A program made the position numbers and the translations under genes. Source: Paludibacteraceae bacterium (GTDB lineage: Bacteria > Bacteroidota > Bacteroidia > Bacteroidales > Paludibacteraceae). Taken from it: a DNA stretch of 41,020 bases. This document shows, one piece after another, positions 8,109 through 16,842 of the stretch (positions within the stretch are counted from its first letter, which is position 1; the number at the start of each line of letters is the position of its first letter). A model generated the notes under the pieces. It was not told the origin of the DNA. It saw only the letters and a program-made list of their open reading frames with translations, and searched no databases. The stretch is taken from positions 1 through 41,020 of the forward strand of contig JAFTSS010000076.1 of the NCBI GenBank assembly GCA_017467185.1. The letters are read 5' to 3'.

Positions 8109-9885
8109 TTTCTTGATTACGTTTTTTTCTTTTCTTTTTGCGTTCTTCTTGTTCTTTTGCTTTTAGTTCTTGTTTTTGAGCATCTACATCAGCTTGGGTT
8201 AAGCGTGTAGGGTGTCGGAAAATATCTTCTTTTGATGTAGGACGAACATCTATTTGCCATGTATAGTTTGTTAGGTACAGCATATTTTCTTTTATTTGCG
8301 ACATTGGATACATGATAGCAGTAGGAGAAGGATAAACGTTGAATCGCTCTAACTTTCCATTTTTGAAATATACCGTCATATAACTACTCTTAATTGTATT
8401 TAGCCCAATTAGGTCGCCTTGATCGTTGGGATAGAATATAGATTCTACATTGCCAGAAATATCAACATGTTCTAATTCTTCGTTTTTGATATAAGCAACT
8501 ATTTCTTTGCCAGATATTTGATTGTAATGTATTGTGTCTTCTTCTTGTATCATCATGGCATTATTTATTACATGCATTCGGTCAACAGTGCCGTCTTTGG
8601 GGTAAATATGGATGGTGTCACCTGTTATTTGTTGATTTTCATTCCATATTATAGGCATTTGCATTAAATGTAATATAGAATCGCCAGAAAAGAAAGAGAG
8701 AGAGTCGCATACTCCTTGAAAATCATTGTGATATACTCTTACATTTTTGTAAGATAATATCATTTTTTCTTCTTCTCCATGTGCATAGGAATATAGAGTA
8801 TCTCCGTGAATATATGTAGTATCTTTTTGTGAATATTCCACAGCCATTGCCGAGTCGGTTATAATGCCAATTTCTCCTTCTTCACGATAATAACCATAAT
8901 GGCCATAAAGATTTATTTTTTTGATTGTATCGGCTAAAGCTACATTATGAAATGCTTCACCTATGCCAATACGTTTGTCATAGAAAATTGTATCGCCAGC
9001 AAGAGATTTGCCATTACCGTGATTTATAAGTGATTTTTTTAGTAATTTAGATTTATCGGTATCACTATTATACCAACCTAATTCAGAATAAATTATTGTG
9101 CTATCAGAGTGGAAGATATGAGTTGGCCCTAATATTGTTGATATTTTTGTTTCTGTATTGTATGTTAAAGTGTCGCTTTTTATTGTTGAATTATTATTAA
9201 ATCCAACCACATCATATCGGAATTCAGCCAATTTTGTGTTAGAATAGTAATATCCGTGTTTTGAGGTAAGGGTATTTAATGAATCAACCAATTTTCCTCC
9301 ACATTTGTAATATCCTAAACTTTTGTTACGGTCATAAACTAAGGTATCTGTATATAAAGTTACCTCGCCATTTATCATTTTTACATTGTGGAATAGGTGC
9401 CCTATTCGGGTATTGCCATTGTAATTTAATCTTTTAGAATAGATTTCAACTGAATCACCTTGTTCTATTTTTACGTTACCAAAGGCTTTGAATGAATTTG
9501 TGTTTTGATTTAAATATGCCGAGTCGCAATAGAGATATACATCGTCGTGTCGAAGAACCACATTACCAATTAACACTTGTATGTCGGGTAAGTTTTCATT
9601 ATCAAAGCGGACTAAATCGCTACGATCGAGATATATAAGAGTTTGTTTGCCTGTTTTTGTGGTGTTATTGTTAGATTCTACTATATTTGTTTTTTCTTCT
9701 TTTTTTTCTTTCTTTGTTTTTTCTTTTTTTTCTATTTGGGGCTCTTTCTCTATTTTAGGTAAATTGGGATTTACAATTAATTCATTTGGCATTTGGGCAA
9801 AAACAACACAACTGCACAGTAATAAGAATATTACTGGCAGTAGTCTCATTGTTAATATGTTTGTAAATCTTATTTTTTTATCCAT
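8074..9885 (-). CDS. OstA/LptA-like periplasmic protein
   Basis: 603 residues. The sequence after a Lys/Glu-rich linker (about 45-70) consists of repeated short beta segments (QVLIGNVVLRHDDVYLYCDSAYLNQ, NSFKAFGNVKIEQGDSVEIYSKRLNYNG, RIGHLFHNVKM, VTLYTDTLVYDR) typical of the OstA-like/LptA beta-jellyroll, the fold that binds lipid A and bridges LPS transport to the outer membrane. I expect a periplasmic role in LPS export (family knowledge). Two starts are possible: ATG at 9885, overlapping the surA-like gene by 16 bp, or Met13 at 9849, which gives a cleaner signal peptide (MRLLPVIFLLLCSCVVFAQ) and is probably the true start. Its 3' end overlaps the Usp-like gene. Confidence 0.85.
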   Translation of the reverse strand: MDKKIRFTNILTMRLLPVIFLLLCSCVVFAQMPNELIVNPNLPKIEKEPQIEKKEKTKKEKKEEKTNIVESNNNTTKTGKQTLIYLDRSDLVRFDNENLPDIQVLIGNVVLRHDDVYLYCDSAYLNQNTNSFKAFGNVKIEQGDSVEIYSKRLNYNGNTRIGHLFHNVKMINGEVTLYTDTLVYDRNKSLGYYKCGGKLVDSLNTLTSKHGYYYSNTKLAEFRYDVVGFNNNSTIKSDTLTYNTETKISTILGPTHIFHSDSTIIYSELGWYNSDTDKSKLLKKSLINHGNGKSLAGDTIFYDKRIGIGEAFHNVALADTIKKINLYGHYGYYREEGEIGIITDSAMAVEYSQKDTTYIHGDTLYSYAHGEEEKMILSYKNVRVYHNDFQGVCDSLSFFSGDSILHLMQMPIIWNENQQITGDTIHIYPKDGTVDRMHVINNAMMIQEEDTIHYNQISGKEIVAYIKNEELEHVDISGNVESIFYPNDQGDLIGLNTIKSSYMTVYFKNGKLERFNVYPSPTAIMYPMSQIKENMLYLTNYTWQIDVRPTSKEDIFRHPTRLTQADVDAQKQELKAKEQEERKKKRKKRNQENATNTTTAEQE

Positions 9886-11228
9886 TGAAATTCAAAATCA
9901 CATTCACGCCATTCGGGTGAAATATAGATATATGTATCAGCAATTTTCTTTTTAAGCCATTCTTTAATTGTTTTTTCGCGTATTTGATTTTCGCACATAT
10001 TTTTTAATGTTTGATAATCATCGGTGATATTAGCTTTGTGACTTGGTATTTGGTTTTTGAGTTTAACGATTGCATATACATCGCGACCAAGTTTTTGCGA
10101 GAACATAGCAAAAGGTTCTGAAATTTCACCAGGTTTCATGGTATATACCATTTTAGCTATTTCGGGAGGTAAATCTTGATATTCGAATTTTGATGAACCT
10201 GTGTTTTGATTTGTCATAATACCATTATTCATTTTAGTATCTTTATCTGACGACATTAAAGATGCTGCAATTTCAAATGAAATTTTTTCAGTGCGAATAT
10301 CTTTGGCTATGCTATCTAATGCGTTGAGTGTTTTTATTTTTATGTCACTTGTGATTTTAGGGCGGAGCAGTATGTGACGACAGTTTACTCTATCGTCGCG
10401 ACGCTCAATTAACTGTATAAGGTGAAAACCAAATTCAGTTTCGATTACACGGCTGATGCTTCCAGGTTCTGTTAATGCAAATGCGGCATTAGCAAATTCT
10501 GGTACGAATGTACCACGACCTGCAAAACCTAGTTCGCCACCTTGTTTTGCACTTTCTGTATCGTCAGAATAGAGACGGGCAAGCATTGAAAAATCTGCTT
10601 CTCCATTTTTAACCCTATCTGCATATTCGCGCAAACGATTTTTTGTTGCTTCGATAACTTCTTCAGGTATAGGTGGTTCTATTGTTATGATTTGTACTTC
10701 TACTTGTGCTGGAATAGTTGGAATAGAATCCTCGGATAGAGCAGAGTAGTATTTGCGAACGTCCGAAGGTGTTACTTTGATATTTTGTACTAACGAATGT
10801 TGCACTTGTTGAACAAGAGACTGATCTGCAATGGTTTGTCGCATCTCTTCTTTTATTTCAGAATATGTTTTTCGATAATATTCTTCAAGTTTTTCTCGTG
10901 AACCAATTTGACGAATAAAAAAGTTCATTTGTGAGTTAACTTGACTTTCTACTTGTCCGTCGTTGACTTCAATACTATCTATTTTTGCTTGGTGAATAAA
11001 TAGTTTTTGTATTGCAATTTGCTCCGGAATAACGCAATAAGGATCTCCTTGTATGCGTTGCCCTTCGTATTGTGCACGAATGCGTTCTTGTTCAACATCG
11101 GAGCGTAGAATTGCTTCATCACCAACTACCCATACGACACCATCGATCATATTTTTTTCTTGAGCGACTATATCAATGCACAAAGCACAATGCATAATGC
11201 ATAATATGGTTATTAATGCTTTTTTCAT
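9870..11228 (-). CDS. SurA-like peptidyl-prolyl isomerase, two parvulin domains
   Basis: Periplasmic chaperone/foldase for outer-membrane proteins. I place the start at ATG 11228 (452 residues), because the longer frame begins with a TTG at 11237 three codons earlier. Signal peptide MKKALITILCIMHCALCIDIVAQ, then a SurA_N-type region (VVGDEAILRSDVEQERIRAQYEG, residues about 33-57), then two parvulin-like domains at about 175-275 (GEADFSMLARLYSDDTESAKQGGELGF..., FGFHLIQL) and about 281-390 (VNCRHILLRPKIT...), the second more degenerate. It lies 5 bp after the preceding SurA-like lipoprotein gene. The signal peptide contains the repeat-encoded LCIMHCALCI, so the hydrophobic core derives from the intergenic word. 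Confidence 0.92.
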   Translation of the reverse strand: MKKALITILCIMHCALCIDIVAQEKNMIDGVVWVVGDEAILRSDVEQERIRAQYEGQRIQGDPYCVIPEQIAIQKLFIHQAKIDSIEVNDGQVESQVNSQMNFFIRQIGSREKLEEYYRKTYSEIKEEMRQTIADQSLVQQVQHSLVQNIKVTPSDVRKYYSALSEDSIPTIPAQVEVQIITIEPPIPEEVIEATKNRLREYADRVKNGEADFSMLARLYSDDTESAKQGGELGFAGRGTFVPEFANAAFALTEPGSISRVIETEFGFHLIQLIERRDDRVNCRHILLRPKITSDIKIKTLNALDSIAKDIRTEKISFEIAASLMSSDKDTKMNNGIMTNQNTGSSKFEYQDLPPEIAKMVYTMKPGEISEPFAMFSQKLGRDVYAIVKLKNQIPSHKANITDDYQTLKNMCENQIREKTIKEWLKKKIADTYIYISPEWRECDFEFQWIKK

Positions 11229-11233
11229 ATTTT

Positions 11234-12148
11234 TCAATTTTCAATTTTCAATTTGATTTGATTATGTTTTATTGCATAATCATATATTTCATTATCGAAA
11301 TTGTTTAGATAATCTTTTTTTTGTTGATTATATAGTGTTGCTTTAGCTTGTTCTAAAACCATTTCTATGGGAGCAACTTCACCTTGATTCATATATTCAA
11401 TTACATTGATTAGTGTTAGATTTACACTATCTTTTTCTTCGTAATAGCCTGGTTTTGTTATTTTTAATTTTGATTTTTCAAGGTCAATAATTTCATTTAA
11501 AGGTTTCCAATGTTCAGTAAATAAAGTATAGTCTTTTGCATATTGAAGTGCATATTTTTCAATTTCTTCAATATTATTGTGAATATCTTTGAATTTGCGT
11601 TCAATTTTATCTGTTTTAATGTTATTGGGTATTTTTATTGAAGCTCCTTTTATGATTGGTTGTTGGAGGAGAAAGAGTTGTTGGTTAGCATTGTAGAACT
11701 CTATTGCCTCTTCATCGCTTGGCATTTTTACCTTTTCATTTACCATATCCTGCTTGTAGTAGTGAATGACTAATGTACGACGATAGTTTTCAACCATTTT
11801 GTTTATTTCTGTTTGATTTGAAATATTGCGCTCTGCGTTATCTAATATCAGAATATTAGTAGCCCAGCGACGTATGTATGCCTCTGCAATCAATGCACTA
11901 TCGGTGCTATTGGTCTCTTGCGGAATAATCTTGTTTATTTCTTCTTTGTATAGATGGTTGTCGCCAATTGTAGCAACAATGCCTTCACTCTCATGCTCTT
12001 TTATATATTGTTCTATATAAGAGCATGAGGTGAAAACTATGCATAAAATAGTAGCGAGTAGCGAGTAGTGAGTAGCGAGAACTGCCCCCTTTCGCTGCGC
12101 AAGTATTTTTGTAATTAGATGTGATATGTAATTCACGAGTGATAACAT
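11234..12148 (-). CDS. SurA-like chaperone lipoprotein without recognisable catalytic domain
   Basis: 304 residues with a late lipobox (CIVFTSC, Cys42). The N-region before it is long, and residues about 24-34 (LATHYSLLAT) are encoded by the TAGCGAGTAG repeat tract at 12045-12082. The mature part (VATIGDNHLYKEEINKIIP, AEAYIRRWATNILILDNAERN, VENYRRTLVIHYYKQDMVNEKV, DEEAIEFYNANQQLF) matches the helical SurA N/C chaperone region, but the following part shows no clear parvulin signature. In Bacteroidales this gene commonly sits between two full isomerases, as here. It should act in the periplasm as a lipid-anchored chaperone (inference). It lies 11 bp after the PpiD-like gene and 5 bp before the surA-like one. 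Confidence 0.8.
   Translation of the reverse strand: MLSLVNYISHLITKILAQRKGAVLATHYSLLATILCIVFTSCSYIEQYIKEHESEGIVATIGDNHLYKEEINKIIPQETNSTDSALIAEAYIRRWATNILILDNAERNISNQTEINKMVENYRRTLVIHYYKQDMVNEKVKMPSDEEAIEFYNANQQLFLLQQPIIKGASIKIPNNIKTDKIERKFKDIHNNIEEIEKYALQYAKDYTLFTEHWKPLNEIIDLEKSKLKITKPGYYEEKDSVNLTLINVIEYMNQGEVAPIEMVLEQAKATLYNQQKKDYLNNFDNEIYDYAIKHNQIKLKIEN
12045..12085. repeat. TAGCGAG tandem repeat inside a signal-peptide coding region
   Basis: AGTAGCGAGTAGCGAG followed by TAGTGAGTAGCGAGAACTG: four imperfect copies of an 8-bp word, located in the signal-peptide region of the lipoprotein gene at 11234-12148. Copies of the word also lie near 190 and 15650. Confidence 0.8.
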
Positions 12149-12159
12149 GTATATTAATT

Positions 12160-14067
12160 TTATCTGAGTGAATTTAGTACTTCTTGATTGATTTCTACAA
12201 CATATTTGTTGCGAAGGGTTTCAATCCATGCTTTTTCAAGATAATTTTGATAATCGGCTGTGATTGCACCACGAACATCTGTATAAGCTTCTGGTTTTTT
12301 CAACATTTTGCCAACTACTATTGTAATAGGTAATTCTTCGTTTACTTCTACTTGAGTATTAGGTACTTTAAATTCAGTTAAATCGACATAACCATTTTCT
12401 CCTTGTTTCCACAATCCACGTTCAACAGATGCAAAAGTAACCGAGTCGTTATTCACTTGTTTGCGAATGTAGTTTACAACCGAATCAGGATTCATTTTTT
12501 TGATTGCCTTTTTCAATTGTTTTGCTGTTGCATCGTCTTTACATTTCACAACGAAACCTTTGTAGCGTGGTTCATCCCAAGTATAATTCTTTTTATTTTT
12601 TTTGAAGTAGTTCTTCAATCCTTCTGTATCTTTAATTGCTTTTTCCCAAACTTCTTTGTTTGATACTTCAAATAACAAAATACCATCGTGGTACTCATTC
12701 ATTAAATTCGCAAAGTCGGTGTATTTCTTTTCCAATTGTGAATCTTCATATTGGATAAGTTTCATTTCGGCAATTTGAGTAAGCTTATCATCAATGTCAC
12801 CACCCATCATTTTGGTAGTCACATAATATGCAATCAATTCGCTTGTTGGTATTTGTTGGTCTGCGAAAGTCATAATACAACCATCCATTTCTGTACCCTT
12901 TACTTTTAGCAAAGAGTCATTGTCGGCATATTTTGCAACAAGAGCTTTTGCTTTTTTTATTTCAGTGTCATTTATTTGGAAATTGTATTCTTTTTTTAAT
13001 TTGTTTACAAACGATGTTTTTGCAGCTGTTGAGCGACTATCGTATTGCATCATGCGTTGAATTTCAGCTTTTTTCTTTTCAAATGGTTCAACGCCACGTT
13101 TCTCTTTTAGGTTGATAATATGATAACCAAATTGAGTTTTGATAATTTCTGACGTTTCACCTGGATTTAATGCAAATGTAGCTTTTTCAAATTCACGGAC
13201 CATGCGTCCGATACCAAACCATCCCAAGTCGCCACCTTTTTGGGCTGATGCTTTATCTTCGCTTAATTCCAATGCCAATGTAGCAAAATCTTCTCCTGCA
13301 TCAAGTCGGTTTTTGATTTCTACCATTTCTTGATATTTTTTCTCTTGCATTTCTTGAGGCATACGATCGCTACACATTTTCATGATATGGCGTGCATTTA
13401 CTTGTCCCCATGCAGGACGGCGATTATGTACTTTGATAATATGGTAACCATAATCAGATTTGATAGGAGTAGAAATCACATTTAAAGGTAATTCGTACAT
13501 TGCTTTTTCGAATGGCCATACCAATTGCAATGCTGTGAACCATCCTAAATATCCATGATTACGTACAACTGATTGGTCGTCAGATGTTTCATCTGCTACT
13601 TTGCTGAAATCTTCGCCAGCATTTAATCTTTTGATTACTTCAATAGCCTTGTTATAGCTAGTAAGAGTATCTTCCCCTTCTGTTCTGATTAGAATATGAC
13701 TTACTTCGCAGTCTTCGCTAAAGTGGCTATATGCTTCTTGATATAAAGCCTCTTCCAATTCAGTGTCAGTTAAATATGGTTTTGCTAATTGTTTGCGATA
13801 ACCATTGAGTTCACGTTTGAATGTTTTTAGAGTATCAAAGCCTTGTGCTTTAGCTTCTGCAACTTTAAGTTTGAAGTTTACAAACAAATCAACATATTCA
13901 TCTAATGTTTTTTTGTCGATCGCATTATCTGAGTTGTTTTTGTTGTATATGTATTCGAATTCGGCTTTTGTTACAGGCTCTCCGTTGATGGTCATCAATA
14001 TTTCATCTTGAGCAGAAATTTGCATTGCCCCTATAAGAGCTATCACAGCAATAATAAATCGTTTCAT
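12160..14067 (-). CDS. Periplasmic peptidyl-prolyl isomerase with two parvulin domains (PpiD/SurA-like)
   Basis: 635 residues, signal peptide MKRFIIAVIALIGAMQISAQ, then a SurA_N-type start (ILMTINGEPVTKAEFEYIYNKN). Two parvulin domains are clear: about 122-214 (EVSHILIRT ... AGEDFSKVADETSDDQS ... GYLGWF ... YGYHIIKVHNRRP) and about 226-319 (NARHIMKM ... AGEDFATLALELSEDKASAQKGGDLGWFG ... FGYHIINLKEKR). A third, long C-terminal region (320-635) has repeated helical segments and an EEVLPITIVVG-like tail without a domain I can name. It should help fold outer-membrane proteins. It is second in the gene run after gpmI (38-bp gap) and heads the three-gene foldase block. Confidence 0.93.
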   Translation of the reverse strand: MKRFIIAVIALIGAMQISAQDEILMTINGEPVTKAEFEYIYNKNNSDNAIDKKTLDEYVDLFVNFKLKVAEAKAQGFDTLKTFKRELNGYRKQLAKPYLTDTELEEALYQEAYSHFSEDCEVSHILIRTEGEDTLTSYNKAIEVIKRLNAGEDFSKVADETSDDQSVVRNHGYLGWFTALQLVWPFEKAMYELPLNVISTPIKSDYGYHIIKVHNRRPAWGQVNARHIMKMCSDRMPQEMQEKKYQEMVEIKNRLDAGEDFATLALELSEDKASAQKGGDLGWFGIGRMVREFEKATFALNPGETSEIIKTQFGYHIINLKEKRGVEPFEKKKAEIQRMMQYDSRSTAAKTSFVNKLKKEYNFQINDTEIKKAKALVAKYADNDSLLKVKGTEMDGCIMTFADQQIPTSELIAYYVTTKMMGGDIDDKLTQIAEMKLIQYEDSQLEKKYTDFANLMNEYHDGILLFEVSNKEVWEKAIKDTEGLKNYFKKNKKNYTWDEPRYKGFVVKCKDDATAKQLKKAIKKMNPDSVVNYIRKQVNNDSVTFASVERGLWKQGENGYVDLTEFKVPNTQVEVNEELPITIVVGKMLKKPEAYTDVRGAITADYQNYLEKAWIETLRNKYVVEINQEVLNSLR

Positions 14068-14105
14068 ATTAATTAAATTATGAATTATGCATTAAGAATT
14101 ATGAA
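14068..14105. repeat. AATTATGAATTATGCATTAAG words between gpmI and foldase gene
   Basis: The 38-bp gap is made of AATTAAATTATGAATTATGC followed by ATTAAGAATTATGAATTAAA, three to four degenerate copies of GAATTATG. This word shades into the GCATAATGC word found in the signal peptides downstream. Confidence 0.6.
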
Positions 14106-15623
14106 TTAAATTAAAGAATGTCCTGTCATATCTGAAGGTAATTCAATGCCCATCACTTTCAATATCGATGGAGCTACGTCAGCCAAAATACCATCTTTCA
14201 CTTCGCCTTTGTAAGTGTCAGATACAAATACGAATGGCACTGGATTCAATGAGTGAGCCGTATTTGCTGAACCATCTGCATTCAACGCATTATCAGCATT
14301 TCCGTGGTCTGCAATAATGATTGTTTGATAGCCGTGAGCACGTGCAGTTTCAACCACTTGTTCAACACATTTGTCGATTGTAACTACAGCTTTTTCAATA
14401 GCATCATATACGCCTGTATGACCAACCATATCGCCATTTGCAAAGTTCACAATAGCCAAATCGTATGTCTCTTTTGCCAATTCTGCTGATAAAGCATCTG
14501 CCACTTCGAATGCCGACATCTCAGGTTTTAAGTCGTAGGTAGCTACTTTTGGCGAATTAATCAAAATGCGGTCCTCGTTTTCGTATGGAGTTTCACGACC
14601 ACCATTCAAGAAGAATGTAACGTGCGCATATTTCTCAGTTTCAGCAATATGCAATTGACGAGCACCAGCTTTAGATACCACTTCGCCCAATGTGTTTTCA
14701 ACATTCTCTTTGTCGAAAATAATATTTACGCCCACAAACGAAGCATCGTATGGAGTCATACAATAGTAATCCAATTTCAATGTATGCATTCCTTCTTCAG
14801 GCATATCTTTTTGGGTCAATACTTGAGTTAACTCTTTCGCGCGGTCGTTACGATAGTTGAAGAATATCACCACATCGCCATCTTTTATTGTTGCCACAGG
14901 TCGTCCTTCGCCATCAACGTGAACAATTGGTTTGATAAATTCGTCAGTGACCTCATTATCATACGATTTCTGAACAGCGTCAACAGTATTTGTAGTAGCT
15001 TCACCCACACCATTAACTAACAAATCGTATGCAATTTTCACGCGTTCCCAACGTTTATCGCGATCCATAGCATAGTAGCGACCAATTATAGAAGCAATCT
15101 TACCGCCAGTCGTAGCCAAATGCTCTTCCAATTGTGCAATAAAACCTTTACCTGAACGAGGGTCTGTGTCGCGTCCGTCCATAAAGCAGTGAACATAGTG
15201 GTTTGCTAAACCATAATGTTTTGCAATATCGCATAATTTGAACAAATGTTCCAATGAAGAGTGTACACCACCATCCGAAGTCAATCCCATAAAGTGAACA
15301 TCGCCACCATTTGTTTTAGCAAAATCAAAAGCCTTTTTAATAGCAGGATTTTCTAAAATAGAATTATCCGCACATGCGCGATTGATTTTCACTAAGTCTT
15401 GATATACAATGCGACCAGCGCCAATGTTTAAGTGTCCTACTTCTGAATTACCCATTTGTCCATCAGGCAATCCCACATATTCGCCCGATGCTTGTAGTTG
15501 AGAATGAGGATATTTTGCCAATAATGCATCCCAATAAGGTGTTGGCATTTGTGCAATTACGTCAGATTTCGTTCCATTACCGATTCCCCATCCATCGAGA
15601 ATCATTAAAAGTGCTTTATTCAT
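14106..15623 (-). CDS. gpmI: 2,3-bisphosphoglycerate-independent phosphoglycerate mutase
   Basis: Glycolytic/gluconeogenic interconversion of 3- and 2-phosphoglycerate by a Mn-dependent enzyme of the alkaline phosphatase superfamily. 505 residues, full length. N-terminal MILDGWGIG gives the metal ligand Asp10, and Ser60 in [17 protein letters not shown] is the phosphoserine nucleophile. The substrate region [14 protein letters not shown], the [11 protein letters not shown] motif and the C-terminal metal-binding [10 protein letters not shown] are all present. It is the first gene of the long minus-strand run and lies divergent from the structured-RNA cassette. Confidence 0.97.
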   Translation of the reverse strand: MNKALLMILDGWGIGNGTKSDVIAQMPTPYWDALLAKYPHSQLQASGEYVGLPDGQMGNSEVGHLNIGAGRIVYQDLVKINRACADNSILENPAIKKAFDFAKTNGGDVHFMGLTSDGGVHSSLEHLFKLCDIAKHYGLANHYVHCFMDGRDTDPRSGKGFIAQLEEHLATTGGKIASIIGRYYAMDRDKRWERVKIAYDLLVNGVGEATTNTVDAVQKSYDNEVTDEFIKPIVHVDGEGRPVATIKDGDVVIFFNYRNDRAKELTQVLTQKDMPEEGMHTLKLDYYCMTPYDASFVGVNIIFDKENVENTLGEVVSKAGARQLHIAETEKYAHVTFFLNGGRETPYENEDRILINSPKVATYDLKPEMSAFEVADALSAELAKETYDLAIVNFANGDMVGHTGVYDAIEKAVVTIDKCVEQVVETARAHGYQTIIIADHGNADNALNADGSANTAHSLNPVPFVFVSDTYKGEVKDGILADVAPSILKVMGIELPSDMTGHSLI

Positions 15624-15716
15624 AATTTCGTATTTTAGTATTTTAGTAATTTAGTAGCGAGATATACTTGGTTTCGCTGATTTTATGTTTGTTTTATATT
15701 GATTACTATTAAACTG

Positions 15717-15724
15717 CAAATTTA
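15717..15724 (-). promoter_or_regulatory. Candidate -7 box for gpmI
   Basis: CAAATTTA on the plus strand reads TAAATTTG on the minus strand, a match to the Bacteroidota -7 element TAnnTTTG, about 95 bp upstream of gpmI. No clean TTG at -33 is seen, so support is moderate. The leader between it and the gene carries AGTATTTTAGTAATTTAG repeat words. Confidence 0.45.
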
Positions 15725-15807
15725 CAAAAAAATATTTGTATATTAAAGAGTTTACTTTATAAAAAGTCTAAAAAAGTCAAAATAAATTTTATTTTGAAAT
15801 AATAGTC

Positions 15808-15835
15808 TTGAATTGTAGAATTTTTATTATCTTTG
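15808..15835 (+). promoter_or_regulatory. Promoter of structured RNA 1
   Basis: TATCTTTG at 15828-15835 fits TAnnTTTG. A TTG at 15808-15810 lies upstream with a 17-bp spacer, slightly shorter than the usual 19-21. Predicted start of transcription is near 15842. Confidence 0.7.
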
Positions 15836-15841
15836 CAAGTG

Positions 15842-16083
15842 AAATTAAAAAATATTTGCCTATGGTATAATCAGCGTATTTTGATGCGCACATTTTAAAT
15901 ATATTAGAAAAAGCGTTTTAGCTTTATTCTTTCTCTCTAAAAGTTTGGCGACTGAAAAGACTCGAAAGGATATAGGTAAAATGCTCGCGTGTATAGCGCG
16001 GGCTTTTTATGCTATCTTGTGAGTCATGGTTACGCCAAACACCTTAGAGAGCGAGATAACACTAAAAAGTGTCGCGCTTTTTT
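15842..16083 (+). ncRNA. Structured RNA, copy 1 (GTTTGGCG/CGCCAAAC rod with terminator)
   Basis: Stems seen in order: a 5-bp hairpin GCGTA/TGCGC (15874-15889); AAGC/GCTT (15911-15924); then a long interrupted rod with CTCTCTAA/TTAGAGAG (15933-15940 with 16044-16051), GTTTGGCG/CGCCAAAC (15943-15950 with 16033-16040), GACTC/GAGTC (15959-15963 with 16021-16025) and an apical GCTCGCG/CGCGGGC hairpin. A terminator-like hairpin closes it at 16051-16083. The same architecture and core recur at 30776-30987. The layout (own promoter, rod, terminator) resembles Bacteroidales small-RNA families found by comparative genomics, and a 6S-like rod; I cannot confirm identity. It precedes the secreted-protein gene at 16175 by 91 bp. 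Confidence 0.8.
16051..16083 (+). terminator. Terminator-like hairpin of RNA copy 1
   Basis: GCGAGATAACACT AAAA AGTGTCGCGC followed by six T. Inner stem ACACT/AGTGT and outer GCG/CGC, with a mismatched middle. It is weaker than the equivalent in copy 2, leaving room for readthrough into the gene at 16175. Confidence 0.7.
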
Positions 16084-16174
16084 ATGTGTGTATCAATCAT
16101 CTTATTTAAGGCACTCGGTGTAACCTGAAAAACCGTATAAAAGAGTAGGGATTTTCCTCGTAAATTTAAATTTT

Positions 16175-16822
16175 ATGAAAAAAATATTATTATTTTTTAT
16201 TTCTTTAGGAGTTTCATTAGTTTTAAATGCGCAAACTAAAACAATAAATGTTATACCAGAAAATGCAAAAATTATTCAAAAAGGACTTGAAGTAGGTCAA
16301 GGTTCTTATACTTTTAAAATTAAAAAAGAAGATTACGTTATTTTTAGATTGTCAGCACCTGGTTATATTGATAAGACAGTTAGAATTTACAAAACAAATA
16401 AATCTAAAACTATTACATATCAGTTGGAAGTTGATGAGGCTTATAATGCTTCAGAAGCTAATAGTGATTTGGCAAATAAATCAATGACTGTTAATGTTAA
16501 AGATGGTATATCTATTGATGAAGCTTGGAAAAGAATAATTTTTTATACTTCAGATTTATTCCCAGATATGGAAATTCTTGATAAATCTTCAGGATGGTTG
16601 CGTAGTGCTTGGATAAAACAAGATTTTGTTTATTCTACAATTAGAACAAGAATTGAAATAAAAGAAGTTCCGGGGCAAGATAATTTAAAATATCGTGTAA
16701 AATTACAATCGGAATATGCATGGCATGAGTGTGGTGGTGGAGATGAGTGCTTTAAACAATGGGATCGTGTACTTAAGGCTTATGATCAAGCTATTAGAGA
16801 TTTAGTAAACGCATTACAATAG
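16175..16822 (+). CDS. Secreted protein with PEGA-like N-terminal domain, function unknown
   Basis: 215 residues, signal peptide MKKILLFFISLGVSLVLNAQ. Residues about 21-70 (TKTINVIPENAKIIQKGLEVGQGSYTFKIKKEDYVIFRLSAPGYI) resemble a PEGA-type beta-sandwich, a surface/periplasmic repeat fold. The rest (SMTVNVKDGISIDEAWKRIIFYTSDLFPDMEILDKSSGWLRSAWI) resembles small periplasmic proteins of Bacteroidota, but I recognise no family. Coding is AT-rich with Lys/Asn/Ile-rich composition. No TAnnTTTG box lies in the 91 bp between the RNA terminator and the ATG, so expression probably depends on readthrough from the RNA promoter. The next gene follows after 20 bp. Confidence 0.75.
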   Translation: MKKILLFFISLGVSLVLNAQTKTINVIPENAKIIQKGLEVGQGSYTFKIKKEDYVIFRLSAPGYIDKTVRIYKTNKSKTITYQLEVDEAYNASEANSDLANKSMTVNVKDGISIDEAWKRIIFYTSDLFPDMEILDKSSGWLRSAWIKQDFVYSTIRTRIEIKEVPGQDNLKYRVKLQSEYAWHECGGGDECFKQWDRVLKAYDQAIRDLVNALQ

Positions 16823-16842
16823 TAAAATAAGGTATATTTGTT

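Noticed and set aside
11228-11237. Upstream TTG start for the surA-like gene
   Set aside because: It adds only three codons and the ATG at 11228 gives a normal signal peptide after a 5-bp gap.
15842-16083. tmRNA or RNase P RNA as the identity of the structured RNA
   Set aside because: No tRNA-like ends, no tag reading frame and no P4-type conserved core; also present in two copies.
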